From the NCBI RefSeq assembly GCF_965249985.1, contig NZ_OZ252280.1: 64,000 nt of DNA, one strand, 5' to 3'. Below, in pieces: positions 1 to 8,841 of the stretch (positions are counted from its first letter, which is position 1; each line of letters begins with the position of its first letter). The notes under the pieces are model-generated. The model worked only from the letters and a program-made list of their open reading frames with translations. It made no database searches and was not told the origin of the DNA. A program made the position numbers and the translations under genes. Source of the stretch: Algiphilus sp022763315 (GTDB lineage Bacteria; Pseudomonadota; Gammaproteobacteria; Nevskiales; Nevskiaceae).

Positions 1-51
1 GCCGTCCAGGCGCTGTGCCTCGATGTTGAATAATTCCATGCGCTGCTCCAT
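1..51 (-). CDS. N-terminal fragment of an unidentified protein, cut by the window edge
   Basis: An ATG read leftward from base 51 opens a frame of 17 codons (MEQRMELFNIEAQRLDG) that runs off the window without a stop. A second in-frame ATG lies at base 39. It is divergent from the symporter gene that starts at 141, so the 89 bases between could hold two promoters. No strong ribosome binding site is visible. Too little is present to identify a family, and the gene itself is only a suggestion. Confidence 0.35.
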   Translation of the reverse strand, partial: MEQRMELFNIEAQRLDG

Positions 52-140
52 GTTGATCCCGCGACAGCCTAGCACCGGGCCCGTCCGCGGCGTCCGGCGC
101 AGCGCGCGATGTTCATCCATCGTGTCGAGAAGGAGGGGGA

Positions 141-1697
141 ATGCACAGCCTGCATTGGCTGGATTACGTGGTGCTGGGGGGCTATCTGGCGATATTGGTG
201 GTGGTCTGCCTGCGCGTGGCGAGGCGCAGCCCTACTGCCGATGACCTGTTTCTGGCGGGGCGCAGCCTCGGCGTGGGCGTGGTCGGCCTTTCGCTGTTCG
301 CCTCGAACATTTCCTCCACCACATTGATCGGCCTGCCCGGCGCCGCCTGGCAGTCGGGCATCGCGGTGGCGAACTATGAATGGATGGCCGCGCTGGTGCT
401 GGTTTTTTCAGCCCTGTTTGTTGTACCCCGGCTGCTGCGGGCGCGGGTCACCACCATCCCACAATGGCTGGAGCGCCGCTTCGACGCGCGGCTGCGCAAG
501 TATCTTTCCGCGGTCACGGTCTTCCTGAGCATCATGCTGGATACCGCCGGCAGCCTCTATGCGGGCGCGCTGGTGCTGCTGCTGTTCTTTCCGAGCCTCT
601 CGCTTGCCCCCACGATCGCCGTGATCGCGTTGTTGGCGGGGCTCTACACCGCTGCCGGCGGCCTGCGCGCGGTGGCCTACACCGATGTGCTGCAAACCAT
701 CGTGCTACTCGCCGGTTCGCTCCTGCTCACGGTGATGGTCTTTGGAGAATTCGACTATTCCTGGGCTGCGGTCAAGGCGGCGCTGCCGCCGGAGCAACTG
801 TCGCTGATTCGGCCATTGGATGACCCGCAGCTGCCCTGGTTGGGTACCTTGATCGGCCTTCCGGTGCTGGGCTTCTACTACTGGACGATGAACCAGTACG
901 TGTCGCAACGCCTGCTCGGCGCGCGCAATCAGGCCACAGCCGGGCGGGGGGCGATGCTGGCGGCCGCGCTCAAGCTGCTGCCCCTGTTCATCATGGTGCT
1001 GCCGGGCGCGATGGCGGCGGCCCTGTTCACCGATCTGGAACGGGCCGACATGGTTTTTCCGACGCTGATCGCAGAATACGCCCCGGTGGGCGTCGCCGGT
1101 CTGATCCTGGCCGGTTTGCTCGCCGCCATCATGTCGAGCGTGGACTCGGCGCTGAACTCCTCATCCACCCTGATCTCGGTGGATTTCATCGCGCCGCGCA
1201 AGCCAGATTGGGATGCCCAGGCCATGGCGCGCACCGGCCGCGGCATCACGCTGCTGCTGATGCTGGTGGCGGCGGTGTGGGCGCCGATGATCGACCGCTT
1301 CCCGGGCCTCTTCGCCTACCTGCAGCAGGGCTTCGCCTACGTCACGCCGCCACTGGTGGCGGTGTTTCTGCTGGGCAGCTTCTCGCATTGGCTGAGCGCG
1401 CGCGCGGCGCTGCGCACGGTCGTCACAGGCCATGTTGCCAGCAGCCTCTGCTTCGTCGCCAGCCAGGCTGGCTGGATCGATCTGCACTTCACCATCGTCG
1501 CCGGCTTGCTGCTGGGCTTCAGTCTGGTCGCGGCCTGTCTGTGGCACCGCGTCGAAGGCGGCGTGGCCGCGCTGCAACGGGATGAGGCGGTTGCAGCCGA
1601 GATCCGCGCCGGGCTGCAGGGCCTGCCCAAGGACGTCCTTGCCGCCGCTATCGCGCTGGTGGCCCTTATTGCGGCATTAGTGTGGTGTTTTCGCTGA
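141..1697 (+). CDS. Sodium:solute symporter (SSS family)
   Basis: This is a 518-residue, very hydrophobic protein of about 13 membrane segments, the usual size for the SSS family (Na+-coupled uptake of sugars, amino acids or osmolytes). The N-terminal FLAGRSLG followed by a SNISSTTLIGLPG segment and the AAGGLRAVAYTDVLQ segment near residues 170-190 are characteristic. The MSSVDSALNSSSTLIS stretch near residue 330 matches the conserved helix 8 region with Na+-liganding Ser. The start is well supported by an AAGGAGG ribosome site 6 bases upstream. The substrate cannot be read from sequence; SGLT-like sugar transport is one option. The 3' end overlaps the convergent phosphatase/synthase gene by 32 bases. 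That neighbour makes uptake of an osmolyte or a sugar plausible but unproven. Confidence 0.85.
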   Translation: MHSLHWLDYVVLGGYLAILVVVCLRVARRSPTADDLFLAGRSLGVGVVGLSLFASNISSTTLIGLPGAAWQSGIAVANYEWMAALVLVFSALFVVPRLLRARVTTIPQWLERRFDARLRKYLSAVTVFLSIMLDTAGSLYAGALVLLLFFPSLSLAPTIAVIALLAGLYTAAGGLRAVAYTDVLQTIVLLAGSLLLTVMVFGEFDYSWAAVKAALPPEQLSLIRPLDDPQLPWLGTLIGLPVLGFYYWTMNQYVSQRLLGARNQATAGRGAMLAAALKLLPLFIMVLPGAMAAALFTDLERADMVFPTLIAEYAPVGVAGLILAGLLAAIMSSVDSALNSSSTLISVDFIAPRKPDWDAQAMARTGRGITLLLMLVAAVWAPMIDRFPGLFAYLQQGFAYVTPPLVAVFLLGSFSHWLSARAALRTVVTGHVASSLCFVASQAGWIDLHFTIVAGLLLGFSLVAACLWHRVEGGVAALQRDEAVAAEIRAGLQGLPKDVLAAAIALVALIAALVWCFR

Positions 1698-3933
1698 CCG
1701 GATCCGGACCGGGGAGCCTGACCGCTTCGAGGAAGTCGTCCCCCCAGCGGCGCAGGTCGTAGTACTCCACGATCTCGTAGAGCTGGCGCAGCCGCCCCTC
1801 GGCCTCGGCGCGGCCCATGTTAAGCGCGACATAGAGGCCCGAGGCGAGGTCATCGGTGTCATGGGGGTTGGTCAGAAGCGCACCCTTGAGCTCGGCCGCG
1901 GCGCCAGCGAACTCGGATAGCACCAGCACGCCGCGACCACCGATGGCGCCCTGTACCGCGACGTACTCCTTGGCCACCAGGTTGAGGCCATCGCGCAAAG
2001 GCGTGATCCACATCACATCCGCCATTGCGTAATAGGCGACCAAGTCGGCGAAGGGCACCGGGCGGAAGAAGAACTGCACCGGCGTCCAGCCGACCTGCGA
2101 GAAATGGCCATTGATGCGGCCCACGGCCTGCTCGATCTGGTTCTGCAGTTCCGCATAGACGCGCATCTCGCGCGCCGCTGGCACGCAGATCACCATCAGG
2201 GTGACCTTGCCGAGCAGCTCGGGCTGATCCTCGAGCAGTTGCTCAAAGGCGAGCAGCTTTTCGAGAGTGCCCTTGGTGTAGTCGAGCCGCTCGACCGAGA
2301 GGATCATCTTGACGCCGCGCACTTCCTGGCGCAGCGCTTCGACCTTGCCAGCGGCCTCCGCTTCGCGGAAGGCCGTCTGCACGCGCGTCACATCGAGCCC
2401 CACCGGGTGTGCGCCCAGTCGCACCACGCGGTCGTTGACCTGCAGGGCGGTGGTGACGTTTTCCAGCCCCATGGCGCAGCCGTAGGTCAGGAAGCGGGGC
2501 GCACAGTGTTCGCGCTCCAGCACGATGGAGGGCGCCGATCCGCGCACCACATCGACAAAATTCTCCACCTGCCGCGGAATGTGGAAGCCGACGTAATCGC
2601 ACTGCAGCAGACTGCCCACGATCTGTCGTCGCCAGGGAATGACGTTGAAGACGTCGGCGGAAGGGAAGTAGGTGTGGTGGAAGAAGGCGATCTTGACGTC
2701 CGGCCGCAGCTCGCGCAGATAGGCTGGCACCAGCCACAGGTTGTAGTCGTGGATCCAGACCACCGCATTGGGCGCGGCCTCGCGTGCGGCGGCCTCGGCA
2801 AAAATCCGGTTGACGCGCGCGAAGACCTCCCAGTGCTCCTTGCGGAAGACAGCGCGTTCCCAGAAGGTGTGCAAGGTCGGCCAGAAGGCCTCCTTGGAAA
2901 AGCGCTTGTAGAAGATGTCGACGTCCTGCTTGCTGAGCAGGACCCGCGAGCACACAAGATTCGGATAGGCGTCATCGTCGACGCTGGTGTGTGCTTCGAA
3001 GTCGCCCTTGCGTGGTTCGTAAGTGGTCCAGGCCACCCAGGCGCCCTTCTTGCCGTCGGCGAAGAAGCTGAGCAGGGTCGGGATGATGCCGTTGGGCGAC
3101 TGATGCGCACGCCGCTTGAGCACGCCGTTGTCGACGTATTCCTCGTAGGGCAGGCGGTGATAGACCACCACCAATTCGGCTTTGCCGGTATCGGCTTCGC
3201 GGGTATCAATCTCGGCCACGCCCTTCTCGCCGAGAAAACCGAAGTGGGCGATGGCCTCGAGAATGCCGCCGCAGCCCGGCTTCTTGGCATGCAGCACATG
3301 GGCGTTGTTGCGCGTGGCTTCCAGCAGGCCGGGCTCGCTCTGACCGACTGCGACCGATTTGAAGCCCTCCTGCAGCATCGATAGGTCGTTGAGCGTATCG
3401 CCCGCGGTGAGAACCTGCTCCGGGTCCAGCTCGAGATGGCGGATGAGCGCACGCAGGCTGCTGCCCTTGTTGACGCCGCGCGGCAGCACGTCGAGGTAGA
3501 GGTCGGCCGAATACAGCAGGTCGCAGCCCAGAGCCTCCACTTCTGCGCGCACTGCATCGGTGACCGCGTCGTAGTCGCAGAAATAGGAGCAGCGGCGCTC
3601 CTGCGGCAGGGCCTGACGCTCAAGCCCCTCGAATTGCGCCATGACTTCGACGATGGCCTGTTCGCCCGGCCAGCGCTTTTCGATGTGCGCCTGCAACGGC
3701 TGAATTGGTTGCCGCGTGTGGCCGTGGACCACCGTTGCGCCGACGTCACAGACCACGTAGTCGGGGGTGGGGAGCGCGGGATCGTCGAGCAGGGGCATGA
3801 CCGCCTCCAGGCCGCGTCCGGTGACGTAGCAGAGCTGGATATGCGGATGACGATCGATGAGGTAATACAGGCGGTGACGGTCCTCGGCTGTACCAGCGAG
3901 GAAGGTCCCGTCCAGATCAGTGGCTAGCAGCAT
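1666..3933 (-). CDS. ggpPS: Probable bifunctional glucosylglycerol-3-phosphate phosphatase/synthase (HAD + GT20 fusion)
   Basis: The 755-residue protein joins two enzymes. Residues 1 to about 245 are a HAD-IIB (sucrose-phosphate-phosphatase-like) domain with DLDGT at 6-10 (Asp6, Asp8), a Lys in GVNKGSSL near 156 and GDTLND at 178-183. Residues of about 252-745 are a GT20 retaining glycosyltransferase, beginning VYHRLPYEEYVDNG with SPNGIIPTL at 279-287, and ending with the GGRGVLVLSEFAGAAAEL type donor-binding region. From family knowledge, trehalose fusions normally place the phosphatase at the C-terminus. Phosphatase-first order is that of GgpPS from Stenotrophomonas, which makes the compatible solute glucosylglycerol. 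The YHR-PY / SPNGI-PTL-SFFA stretch also fits GgpS better than OtsA. Trehalose-6-phosphate synthase/phosphatase is the alternative. It is followed 39 bases later on the same strand only by its upstream neighbour, the MFS gene, so the two may be co-transcribed. Confidence 0.75.
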   Translation of the reverse strand: MLLATDLDGTFLAGTAEDRHRLYYLIDRHPHIQLCYVTGRGLEAVMPLLDDPALPTPDYVVCDVGATVVHGHTRQPIQPLQAHIEKRWPGEQAIVEVMAQFEGLERQALPQERRCSYFCDYDAVTDAVRAEVEALGCDLLYSADLYLDVLPRGVNKGSSLRALIRHLELDPEQVLTAGDTLNDLSMLQEGFKSVAVGQSEPGLLEATRNNAHVLHAKKPGCGGILEAIAHFGFLGEKGVAEIDTREADTGKAELVVVYHRLPYEEYVDNGVLKRRAHQSPNGIIPTLLSFFADGKKGAWVAWTTYEPRKGDFEAHTSVDDDAYPNLVCSRVLLSKQDVDIFYKRFSKEAFWPTLHTFWERAVFRKEHWEVFARVNRIFAEAAAREAAPNAVVWIHDYNLWLVPAYLRELRPDVKIAFFHHTYFPSADVFNVIPWRRQIVGSLLQCDYVGFHIPRQVENFVDVVRGSAPSIVLEREHCAPRFLTYGCAMGLENVTTALQVNDRVVRLGAHPVGLDVTRVQTAFREAEAAGKVEALRQEVRGVKMILSVERLDYTKGTLEKLLAFEQLLEDQPELLGKVTLMVICVPAAREMRVYAELQNQIEQAVGRINGHFSQVGWTPVQFFFRPVPFADLVAYYAMADVMWITPLRDGLNLVAKEYVAVQGAIGGRGVLVLSEFAGAAAELKGALLTNPHDTDDLASGLYVALNMGRAEAEGRLRQLYEIVEYYDLRRWGDDFLEAVRLPGPDPVSENTTLMPQ

Positions 3934-3972
3934 GCAATCTATCTGAACACAAAGCGAAGGCGCACGGGGAGC

Positions 3973-5337
3973 TTAGCGCCCCGGCGGCGTGCTGTCCGGA
4001 GGCCCCGGCTCGGTCGCCGCTTCCGGCGAGTAGCTGCCCAGGTCCTCGATGAAGCCTTCCTCGACATCGAGTTCGGCGTCAGGGTCGATGAAGCCACCCT
4101 CCGGCTCCTCCTCCTCGGCGAGCAATTCCAGCACCACGGGCGATGTGCGCACCATCGGCACGAAGCTGCTGGATTGATCCTCGAGCAATTCCTCGTCGCG
4201 GCGACGTGGCAAGGCGTGCCATGCCGCGAACAGGGCCAGCGGCAACAGCACGATGCCGAAGAACAGCGGGAGGCTGCCTTCCCCGGCGCGGCCGATGAAC
4301 AGGCCGGCGGCCAGTGGCCCCAGCGCGGCGCCTGCGCCGTGCATCAACAGCAGCCAGCCGCTGCCGTCCACAAGCTGGTCTGCCTCCAGCCAGTCGGACA
4401 AATGCGCCGCGCAGAGTGGATAGATCGAGAAGGCGAAGCCGCCGTAAAGGAACATCATCGGAAACAGGGCATGCTGGTAGTAGCCGAGCAGCAGGGACGT
4501 TCCCGCGGCGAGGAGCGCGCCCCAGGCTGCGGTCAGCCCGATCACGCGCCGACGGTCGTGTCGATCGGAGTAGTGTCCGATGGGCAACTGCATGACCGCG
4601 CCGCCAATGATGGTCAGGCTCATCAGCAGCGCGACGCCCGCCTGTTCCAGGCCGACACGCTGCGCGAACAGCGGCCCCATGCCCCAGAAGCCACCCATGA
4701 CGATGCCCGACAGGAAGGCGCCCCCAATCGCAACCGGCGCCACTGTCCATACCGTGCGGAAAGGCACGGCTGTCACCGTGGTCACATCCGGTTGCCCGAG
4801 TCGGGTGAGGGCCACCGGGACCAGCGATAGCGCGAACAGCACGGTGATGATCGAGAACAGCTCGAAGCTCTCCACCGGCGAGGCCAGGATCAGCCACTGA
4901 CCGGCCGCCATCGCCACCAGATTGACGATCATATAGACCGCGAACAGGCCGCCACGACTGGCCGGGTCGGCCTGCACCGTGAGCCAGCTCTCAATGACGT
5001 TGAACAGGCCGACGATGGAGATTCCGGTGACCACGCGCAGCAAGGCCCAGCTCCATACGCTGATGGATAGCGGATGCAGCACCGAGGTGCAGGCGGCAAC
5101 GGCGGCAAAGATCGCAAAGCTGCGGATGTGTCCGACGCGCTCAATCACTTCGGGCGCAATACGCGTGCCGAGCAGAAAGCCGGCGAAGTAGGCGGACATG
5201 ACAAGACCGATGGAGGTGGTCGAGAACCCCTCCAGGCCCGCGCGCACCGAGAGCAGGGTGCCAAGCAGGCCGCTGCCCAGCAGGAGCAGCGCCACACCGG
5301 CGAGCAAGGCTGAGACAGGGAGAATGCGACTTGCCAT
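3973..5337 (-). CDS. MFS transporter with acidic C-terminal tail (YcaD-like)
   Basis: This 454-residue membrane protein has about 12 membrane segments. The first loop carries the pattern SIGLVMSAYFAGFLLGTRI, typical of the YcaD-like branch of the major facilitator superfamily, and the mid-loop has GHYSDRHDRRRVIG, the MFS loop motif repeated in the second half. The last roughly 60 residues are acidic and proline-rich (EEEEPEGG and similar), predicted to be a disordered cytoplasmic tail; this is longer than usual for the family. The start codon lies only 18 bases after the porin terminator and has no clear ribosome site, so weak or leaderless-like translation is possible. Substrate unknown. The compatible-solute gene follows 39 bases downstream on the same strand. 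Confidence 0.8.
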   Translation of the reverse strand: MASRILPVSALLAGVALLLLGSGLLGTLLSVRAGLEGFSTTSIGLVMSAYFAGFLLGTRIAPEVIERVGHIRSFAIFAAVAACTSVLHPLSISVWSWALLRVVTGISIVGLFNVIESWLTVQADPASRGGLFAVYMIVNLVAMAAGQWLILASPVESFELFSIITVLFALSLVPVALTRLGQPDVTTVTAVPFRTVWTVAPVAIGGAFLSGIVMGGFWGMGPLFAQRVGLEQAGVALLMSLTIIGGAVMQLPIGHYSDRHDRRRVIGLTAAWGALLAAGTSLLLGYYQHALFPMMFLYGGFAFSIYPLCAAHLSDWLEADQLVDGSGWLLLMHGAGAALGPLAAGLFIGRAGEGSLPLFFGIVLLPLALFAAWHALPRRRDEELLEDQSSSFVPMVRTSPVVLELLAEEEEPEGGFIDPDAELDVEEGFIEDLGSYSPEAATEPGPPDSTPPGR

Positions 5338-5354
5338 CAGTCAGAAATCGGCAG

Positions 5355-5389
5355 CAAAAAAGGCGGACGCGATTCTATCGCGTCCGCCT
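5355..5389 (-). terminator. Rho-independent terminator after the porin gene
   Basis: A perfect 13-bp stem (bases 5361-5373 with 5377-5389) closes a 3-base TCT loop. On the minus strand it is followed by six T residues. It lies 39 bases past the porin stop codon and only 18 bases before the MFS start codon. Confidence 0.9.
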
Positions 5390-5427
5390 GCGCGCCTTGT
5401 GGGCGCGGTCACGGCGAGGGTATGTCC

Positions 5428-6552
5428 CTAGAAGTAGTAGCCGACGTTGATGTTGAAGCGGCTGTTCCAGTCGTCGGTGTCGCCTTCCAGCGTGCCGCCG
5501 ATGAAGGGCTGGTTCTGCGCCACGATGAAGTCGAAGTAGGCGAAGACACCACCCGCGACCACCGAGAAGCCGGTGACATTCATCTGCGTGTCCTCGGTGT
5601 CCGGAGTCTTTTCGGTCATCAGGCTGTAGTCGTTGTACAGCTGGATGGCGGTGATCGGACCGAGCTGCATATCGATGTTGTAAGCGAAGTTCGCCGTGTA
5701 GATCAGCGCTTCGGATGGAATGGTGTCAAAGAAGGAGTAGGCGCCGACTGCGAGCCGTTCTGCGCCGGAATCGAGGTCATACTCATAGTCGGCCACCTGC
5801 AGCATGACGTTGACCGGTCCGTAATTGCCATTCATGTGCGCGGCGTATGCCTGGTAATCCCCGGCCGAGCGCGTGGGCCCCTTCAGCCCGCCGTAGAGAC
5901 CGGAGAGACCGAATTCGGTGCCAGCCACATCGACGGTCGCACGCAGACTGCCGGTGTTGGATTCGGCGATGGGGTTGGTCGGGTCGGCGAAGGTCCCTTC
6001 GCCCGGCGCGCGAAAGCCGACGACGTCGTAGGAGTAGCGGTCGGAACGATTGTCGACAAAGCCATCGATGCCGCCCTGTTCGTCATTCTTGAAGAAGCCG
6101 AGCTGTACGCCGATTGGGCCCAGGTCGCCGTCGGCGACGAGGCCGAAATCGTAGTCGTCCTCCAGGCCCACGTAGTAGGCGGTGCTGAAGAAGAAATTGT
6201 GCGAGTTGAAGGGGCGCACGCCAAAGGGCACCTGCTGGATGCCCGCGCGCAGCTGCCATGCCTCGCTGAAGTCATAGCCGACCCAGGCGTGGTGAATGAC
6301 CTGCATGTACTGGTAGTAACGCCATTCCGCGGACAGGATCACATTGCCGATGGAACCATCCAGATTGATGCGGAAGGTATCGAGATCGATGTCCCCGCCA
6401 CGGGTGCGGTTGTCGCGGTCGTAGTCTTCAAAGCTGTACTGGAAGCGCACGGCGCCGCCAACGTGGATGCCATCTTCATCCTCCGCGTGTACAAGCCCCA
6501 GTGGTGCGGTGGCGATGGCAGACGCCAACAGAAAACCTGCTGCGTATCGCAT
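5428..6552 (-). CDS. Outer-membrane porin, OprO/OprP-like
   Basis: The 374-residue protein has a clear Sec signal peptide (about 23 residues, cleavage after VHA) and then a beta-barrel composition rich in Tyr, Gly, Asp and Phe. It ends in NVGYYF, and a terminal Phe is the usual outer-membrane insertion signal. The pattern VRFQYSFEDYDRD, the LRAGIQQVPFGVRP block and SHNFFFSTAYYVGLEDDYD resemble the phosphate/pyrophosphate-selective porin O/P family. The specificity lysines cannot be checked here. The start at 6552 was chosen because AAGGGGA sits 8 bases upstream and the signal peptide begins there; the longer frame back to 6795 has neither. A strong terminator follows. Its job may be uptake of anions or of the substrates of neighbouring transporters, but there is no direct evidence. 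Confidence 0.8.
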   Translation of the reverse strand: MRYAAGFLLASAIATAPLGLVHAEDEDGIHVGGAVRFQYSFEDYDRDNRTRGGDIDLDTFRINLDGSIGNVILSAEWRYYQYMQVIHHAWVGYDFSEAWQLRAGIQQVPFGVRPFNSHNFFFSTAYYVGLEDDYDFGLVADGDLGPIGVQLGFFKNDEQGGIDGFVDNRSDRYSYDVVGFRAPGEGTFADPTNPIAESNTGSLRATVDVAGTEFGLSGLYGGLKGPTRSAGDYQAYAAHMNGNYGPVNVMLQVADYEYDLDSGAERLAVGAYSFFDTIPSEALIYTANFAYNIDMQLGPITAIQLYNDYSLMTEKTPDTEDTQMNVTGFSVVAGGVFAYFDFIVAQNQPFIGGTLEGDTDDWNSRFNINVGYYF

Positions 6553-6792
6553 GATGAGTCCCCTTTTCTTCTGCTTGCTGAGCGAGACGGGGCGCTTACG
6601 CGCCACGCCGCACGTGTCGTGCTCCTTCGACCACATGCACGCCGCGCCACAACACTCCCCTATATGCATCGGCGCGCAGTCGATGCAGTAGACCTTACCC
6701 GCCCCGTGGCGGCGGTGCAAAACTGTCTCACTGTGCATGGGACGTGCGACGCGGTTCGCCCGCTTGCGCGGCCTTGGTGCGAGCAAGGTGCA

Positions 6793-6820
6793 CAAAAAAG
6801 GGCGGCCTCAGGGGCCGCCT
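6793..6820 (-). terminator. Rho-independent terminator after the acyl-CoA dehydrogenase gene
   Basis: The stem GGCGGCC / GGCCGCC (bases 6801-6807 and 6813-6819) with a 5-base loop is followed on the minus strand by a run of six T. It sits 23 bases beyond the stop codon of the 583-residue acyl-CoA dehydrogenase gene. Confidence 0.85.
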
Positions 6821-6842
6821 CGTGATGTCACGGATGCGGTGC

Positions 6843-8594
6843 TTATGCCGCGTCGAGCAGCGCCGCCGGCTTGCCCATGATCGGCTCTGCCGGCGCCAGC
6901 GCTGTCTTGCACAGGGTGACGGCGTGTGGCAGCAGACGCGTGGCGAAGTGGTGCGCCGTGACGACCTTGGCCTCCGCAAAGCCGGCGTCCTTGTGGCCTT
7001 CCGCCGCGCGGACAGAGCGCAGCCACGCTTCGCCCAACGCGACCAGCGAGAAGGCGCGCAGGTAGTCGCAGCAGCCGTAGGCGGCGTCGTTGGGGTTGTC
7101 CCGGAAGCCGGCCTGGATTTCTTTGGTGGCCGTCTCCAGCGCGCCCAGCGCCTCTTCCAGCGGCGCCACCAGCCAGTCCGGGCCGCCTTCCGCCAGATGC
7201 TTGCGCACCCGTTCAAAATAGCGCTGCGGCAGTCGGCCGCCGTGCAGCTGCAGTTTGCGGCGGACCAGATCCATGGCCTGGATGCCGTTGGTGCCTTCAT
7301 ACAGCGCCAGGATCTTGCTGTCGCGGATGATCTGCTCGATGCCATGCTCGCGAATGAAGCCGTGGCCGCCGTAGACCTGCACGGCGAGGGAGCCAAGTTC
7401 GAAGGCGGCGTCGGTAAGGAATGCCTTGACCAGCGGGGTCATCAGTTCGACATGGTCCTGCGCGGATTCGCGTGCGGCCTCGTCGGTGGCGCGGTGGGCG
7501 AGATCGACATGCATGGAGGTGTCCAGCGCCATGACGCGGCCGGCCTCGGTGTAGGCGCGCATGGTCAGCAGCATGCGGCGTACGTCAGGGTGGTCGATGA
7601 TCTGCTCGCTGCCGCTGAAGCTCTTGCCCTGCTTGCGATCCATGGCGTAAGCGAGCGCGTTCTGGGTCGCCAGCTCGCACTGACCCAGGCCCTGGAATCC
7701 GACCATGATGCGGGCCAAGTTCATCATGATGAACATGTTCTGGATGCCGTGGTTCGGTGCGCCCACGAGCCAGCCCTTGGCGCCATCGAAGCCCATGGTG
7801 CAGGTGCAGGAGGCGTGGATACCCATCTTGTGCTCGATGGAAATGCAGCGCAGCGCGTTGCGCTCACCAATGCTGCCGTCGGCGTTCACCAGGTATTTGG
7901 GGACCACGAAGGTGGACAGCCCCTTGATGCCCGCCGGGGCGTCGGGTAGGCGCGCCAGCACCAGGTGCACGATGTTGTCAGCCATCTGGTGCTCGCCGCC
8001 GGTGATGAAGATCTTCATCCCTTCCAGGCTGTAGCTGCCATCGTCGTTCGGCGTAGCCTTGGTCTTGACTGCCGCGAGATCCGAGCCGGCCTGCGGCTCG
8101 GTGAGGCACATGGTGCCCGTCCATTCGCCGGTGCCAAGCTTGGGCAGGTAGCGATCCTTGATCTCGTCCGAGCCCACCGCCTCGATGGCTTCGAAGCAGC
8201 TGCTGGTCAGACCCGGATAGAGGGCGAAGGAGACGTTGGCACCGCACAGCATCTCTTCCACCACCTTGGACAGGACATAGGGCAGGCCCTGGCCACCGTA
8301 TTCGCCAGGGCTCGCCAGGCCGACCCAGCCGGCTTCGTAGAATTGCTGGTAGGCCTCCTTCATGCCCTCGGGCAGGATCACTTCGCCGTCCTGCCACTGC
8401 GCCCCAACGGCATCCGCACTCTCGCGCAGCGGTGCGACAACGCCTTCGACGAACTTGGCCGCCTCATCCACCACGCCATCGACGATTTCGGCAGAGGCAT
8501 CCTCAAAGCCGGGCAGCGCCGACAGCTGGGAAACGTCAAGCACGTCGTGCAGTGCGAACAGGATGTCTTTCTGGGGAACCTTGTATGTGGCCAT
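6843..8594 (-). CDS. Long-form acyl-CoA dehydrogenase (DmdC/FadE-like, about 600 residues)
   Basis: This is a 583-residue FAD enzyme catalysing alpha,beta-dehydrogenation of an acyl-CoA. It starts YKVPQKDILFALHDVLDV, the extra N-terminal segment seen in the 590-residue acyl-CoA dehydrogenase branch that includes 3-methylmercaptopropionyl-CoA dehydrogenases. The core has MCLTEPQAGSDLAAVKTKA (flavin/substrate binding) and ends in YEGTNGIQAMDLVRRKL. A C-terminal helical extension follows, as in that branch. The start at 8594 is set by GAGGA 7 bases upstream and by family N-termini. True chain length or DMSP specificity cannot be told. The gene stands alone, with its own terminator and an AT-rich palindrome upstream (8674-8690) that may be its operator. 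Confidence 0.88.
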   Translation of the reverse strand: MATYKVPQKDILFALHDVLDVSQLSALPGFEDASAEIVDGVVDEAAKFVEGVVAPLRESADAVGAQWQDGEVILPEGMKEAYQQFYEAGWVGLASPGEYGGQGLPYVLSKVVEEMLCGANVSFALYPGLTSSCFEAIEAVGSDEIKDRYLPKLGTGEWTGTMCLTEPQAGSDLAAVKTKATPNDDGSYSLEGMKIFITGGEHQMADNIVHLVLARLPDAPAGIKGLSTFVVPKYLVNADGSIGERNALRCISIEHKMGIHASCTCTMGFDGAKGWLVGAPNHGIQNMFIMMNLARIMVGFQGLGQCELATQNALAYAMDRKQGKSFSGSEQIIDHPDVRRMLLTMRAYTEAGRVMALDTSMHVDLAHRATDEAARESAQDHVELMTPLVKAFLTDAAFELGSLAVQVYGGHGFIREHGIEQIIRDSKILALYEGTNGIQAMDLVRRKLQLHGGRLPQRYFERVRKHLAEGGPDWLVAPLEEALGALETATKEIQAGFRDNPNDAAYGCCDYLRAFSLVALGEAWLRSVRAAEGHKDAGFAEAKVVTAHHFATRLLPHAVTLCKTALAPAEPIMGKPAALLDAA

Positions 8595-8673
8595 GGCGAG
8601 TCCTCTAACCGGCGTCAAAAGATGCAGCGAAGGTAGCACGCGGGCGGAGGCCCACGGGCTGCGTCGAGCTTTT

Positions 8674-8690
8674 ATGAATGATAGTTCATT
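8674..8690. promoter_or_regulatory. AT-rich palindrome, candidate repressor operator for the acyl-CoA dehydrogenase
   Basis: ATGAATGATAGTTCATT contains two overlapping inverted repeats: ATGAA-N6-TTCAT and AATGA-N4-TCATT. It is an AT island in a GC-rich region, 80 bases upstream of the acyl-CoA dehydrogenase start, where a TetR- or FadR-type fatty-acid regulator would be expected to bind. The regulator is not in the window, so this is inference. Confidence 0.45.
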
Positions 8691-8841
8691 AGTTTTTTGG
8701 GCGCAGCAGCGCGTCGCGCGTCATGCTGTGCCGACGCGGTTGGGGTCTGTGGGCGAAGGCGGGCCATCGTCCTCGGTCTGGCATACTCCGTGCTTTGACG
8801 GTCGGGCGCTCCCCGGCCACCCATGATATGGAGTTCTACAC

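Noticed and set aside
6553..6795. N-terminal extension of the porin
   Set aside because: Cys/Arg-rich, no ribosome site and no signal peptide; the signal peptide starts at 6552.
8780..8796. Sigma-54-like TGGCATACTCCGTGC upstream of yajC
   Set aside because: Spacing is right but the -12 half is GTGC, and yajC-secDF is a housekeeping operon not expected under RpoN. Kept only as a note.
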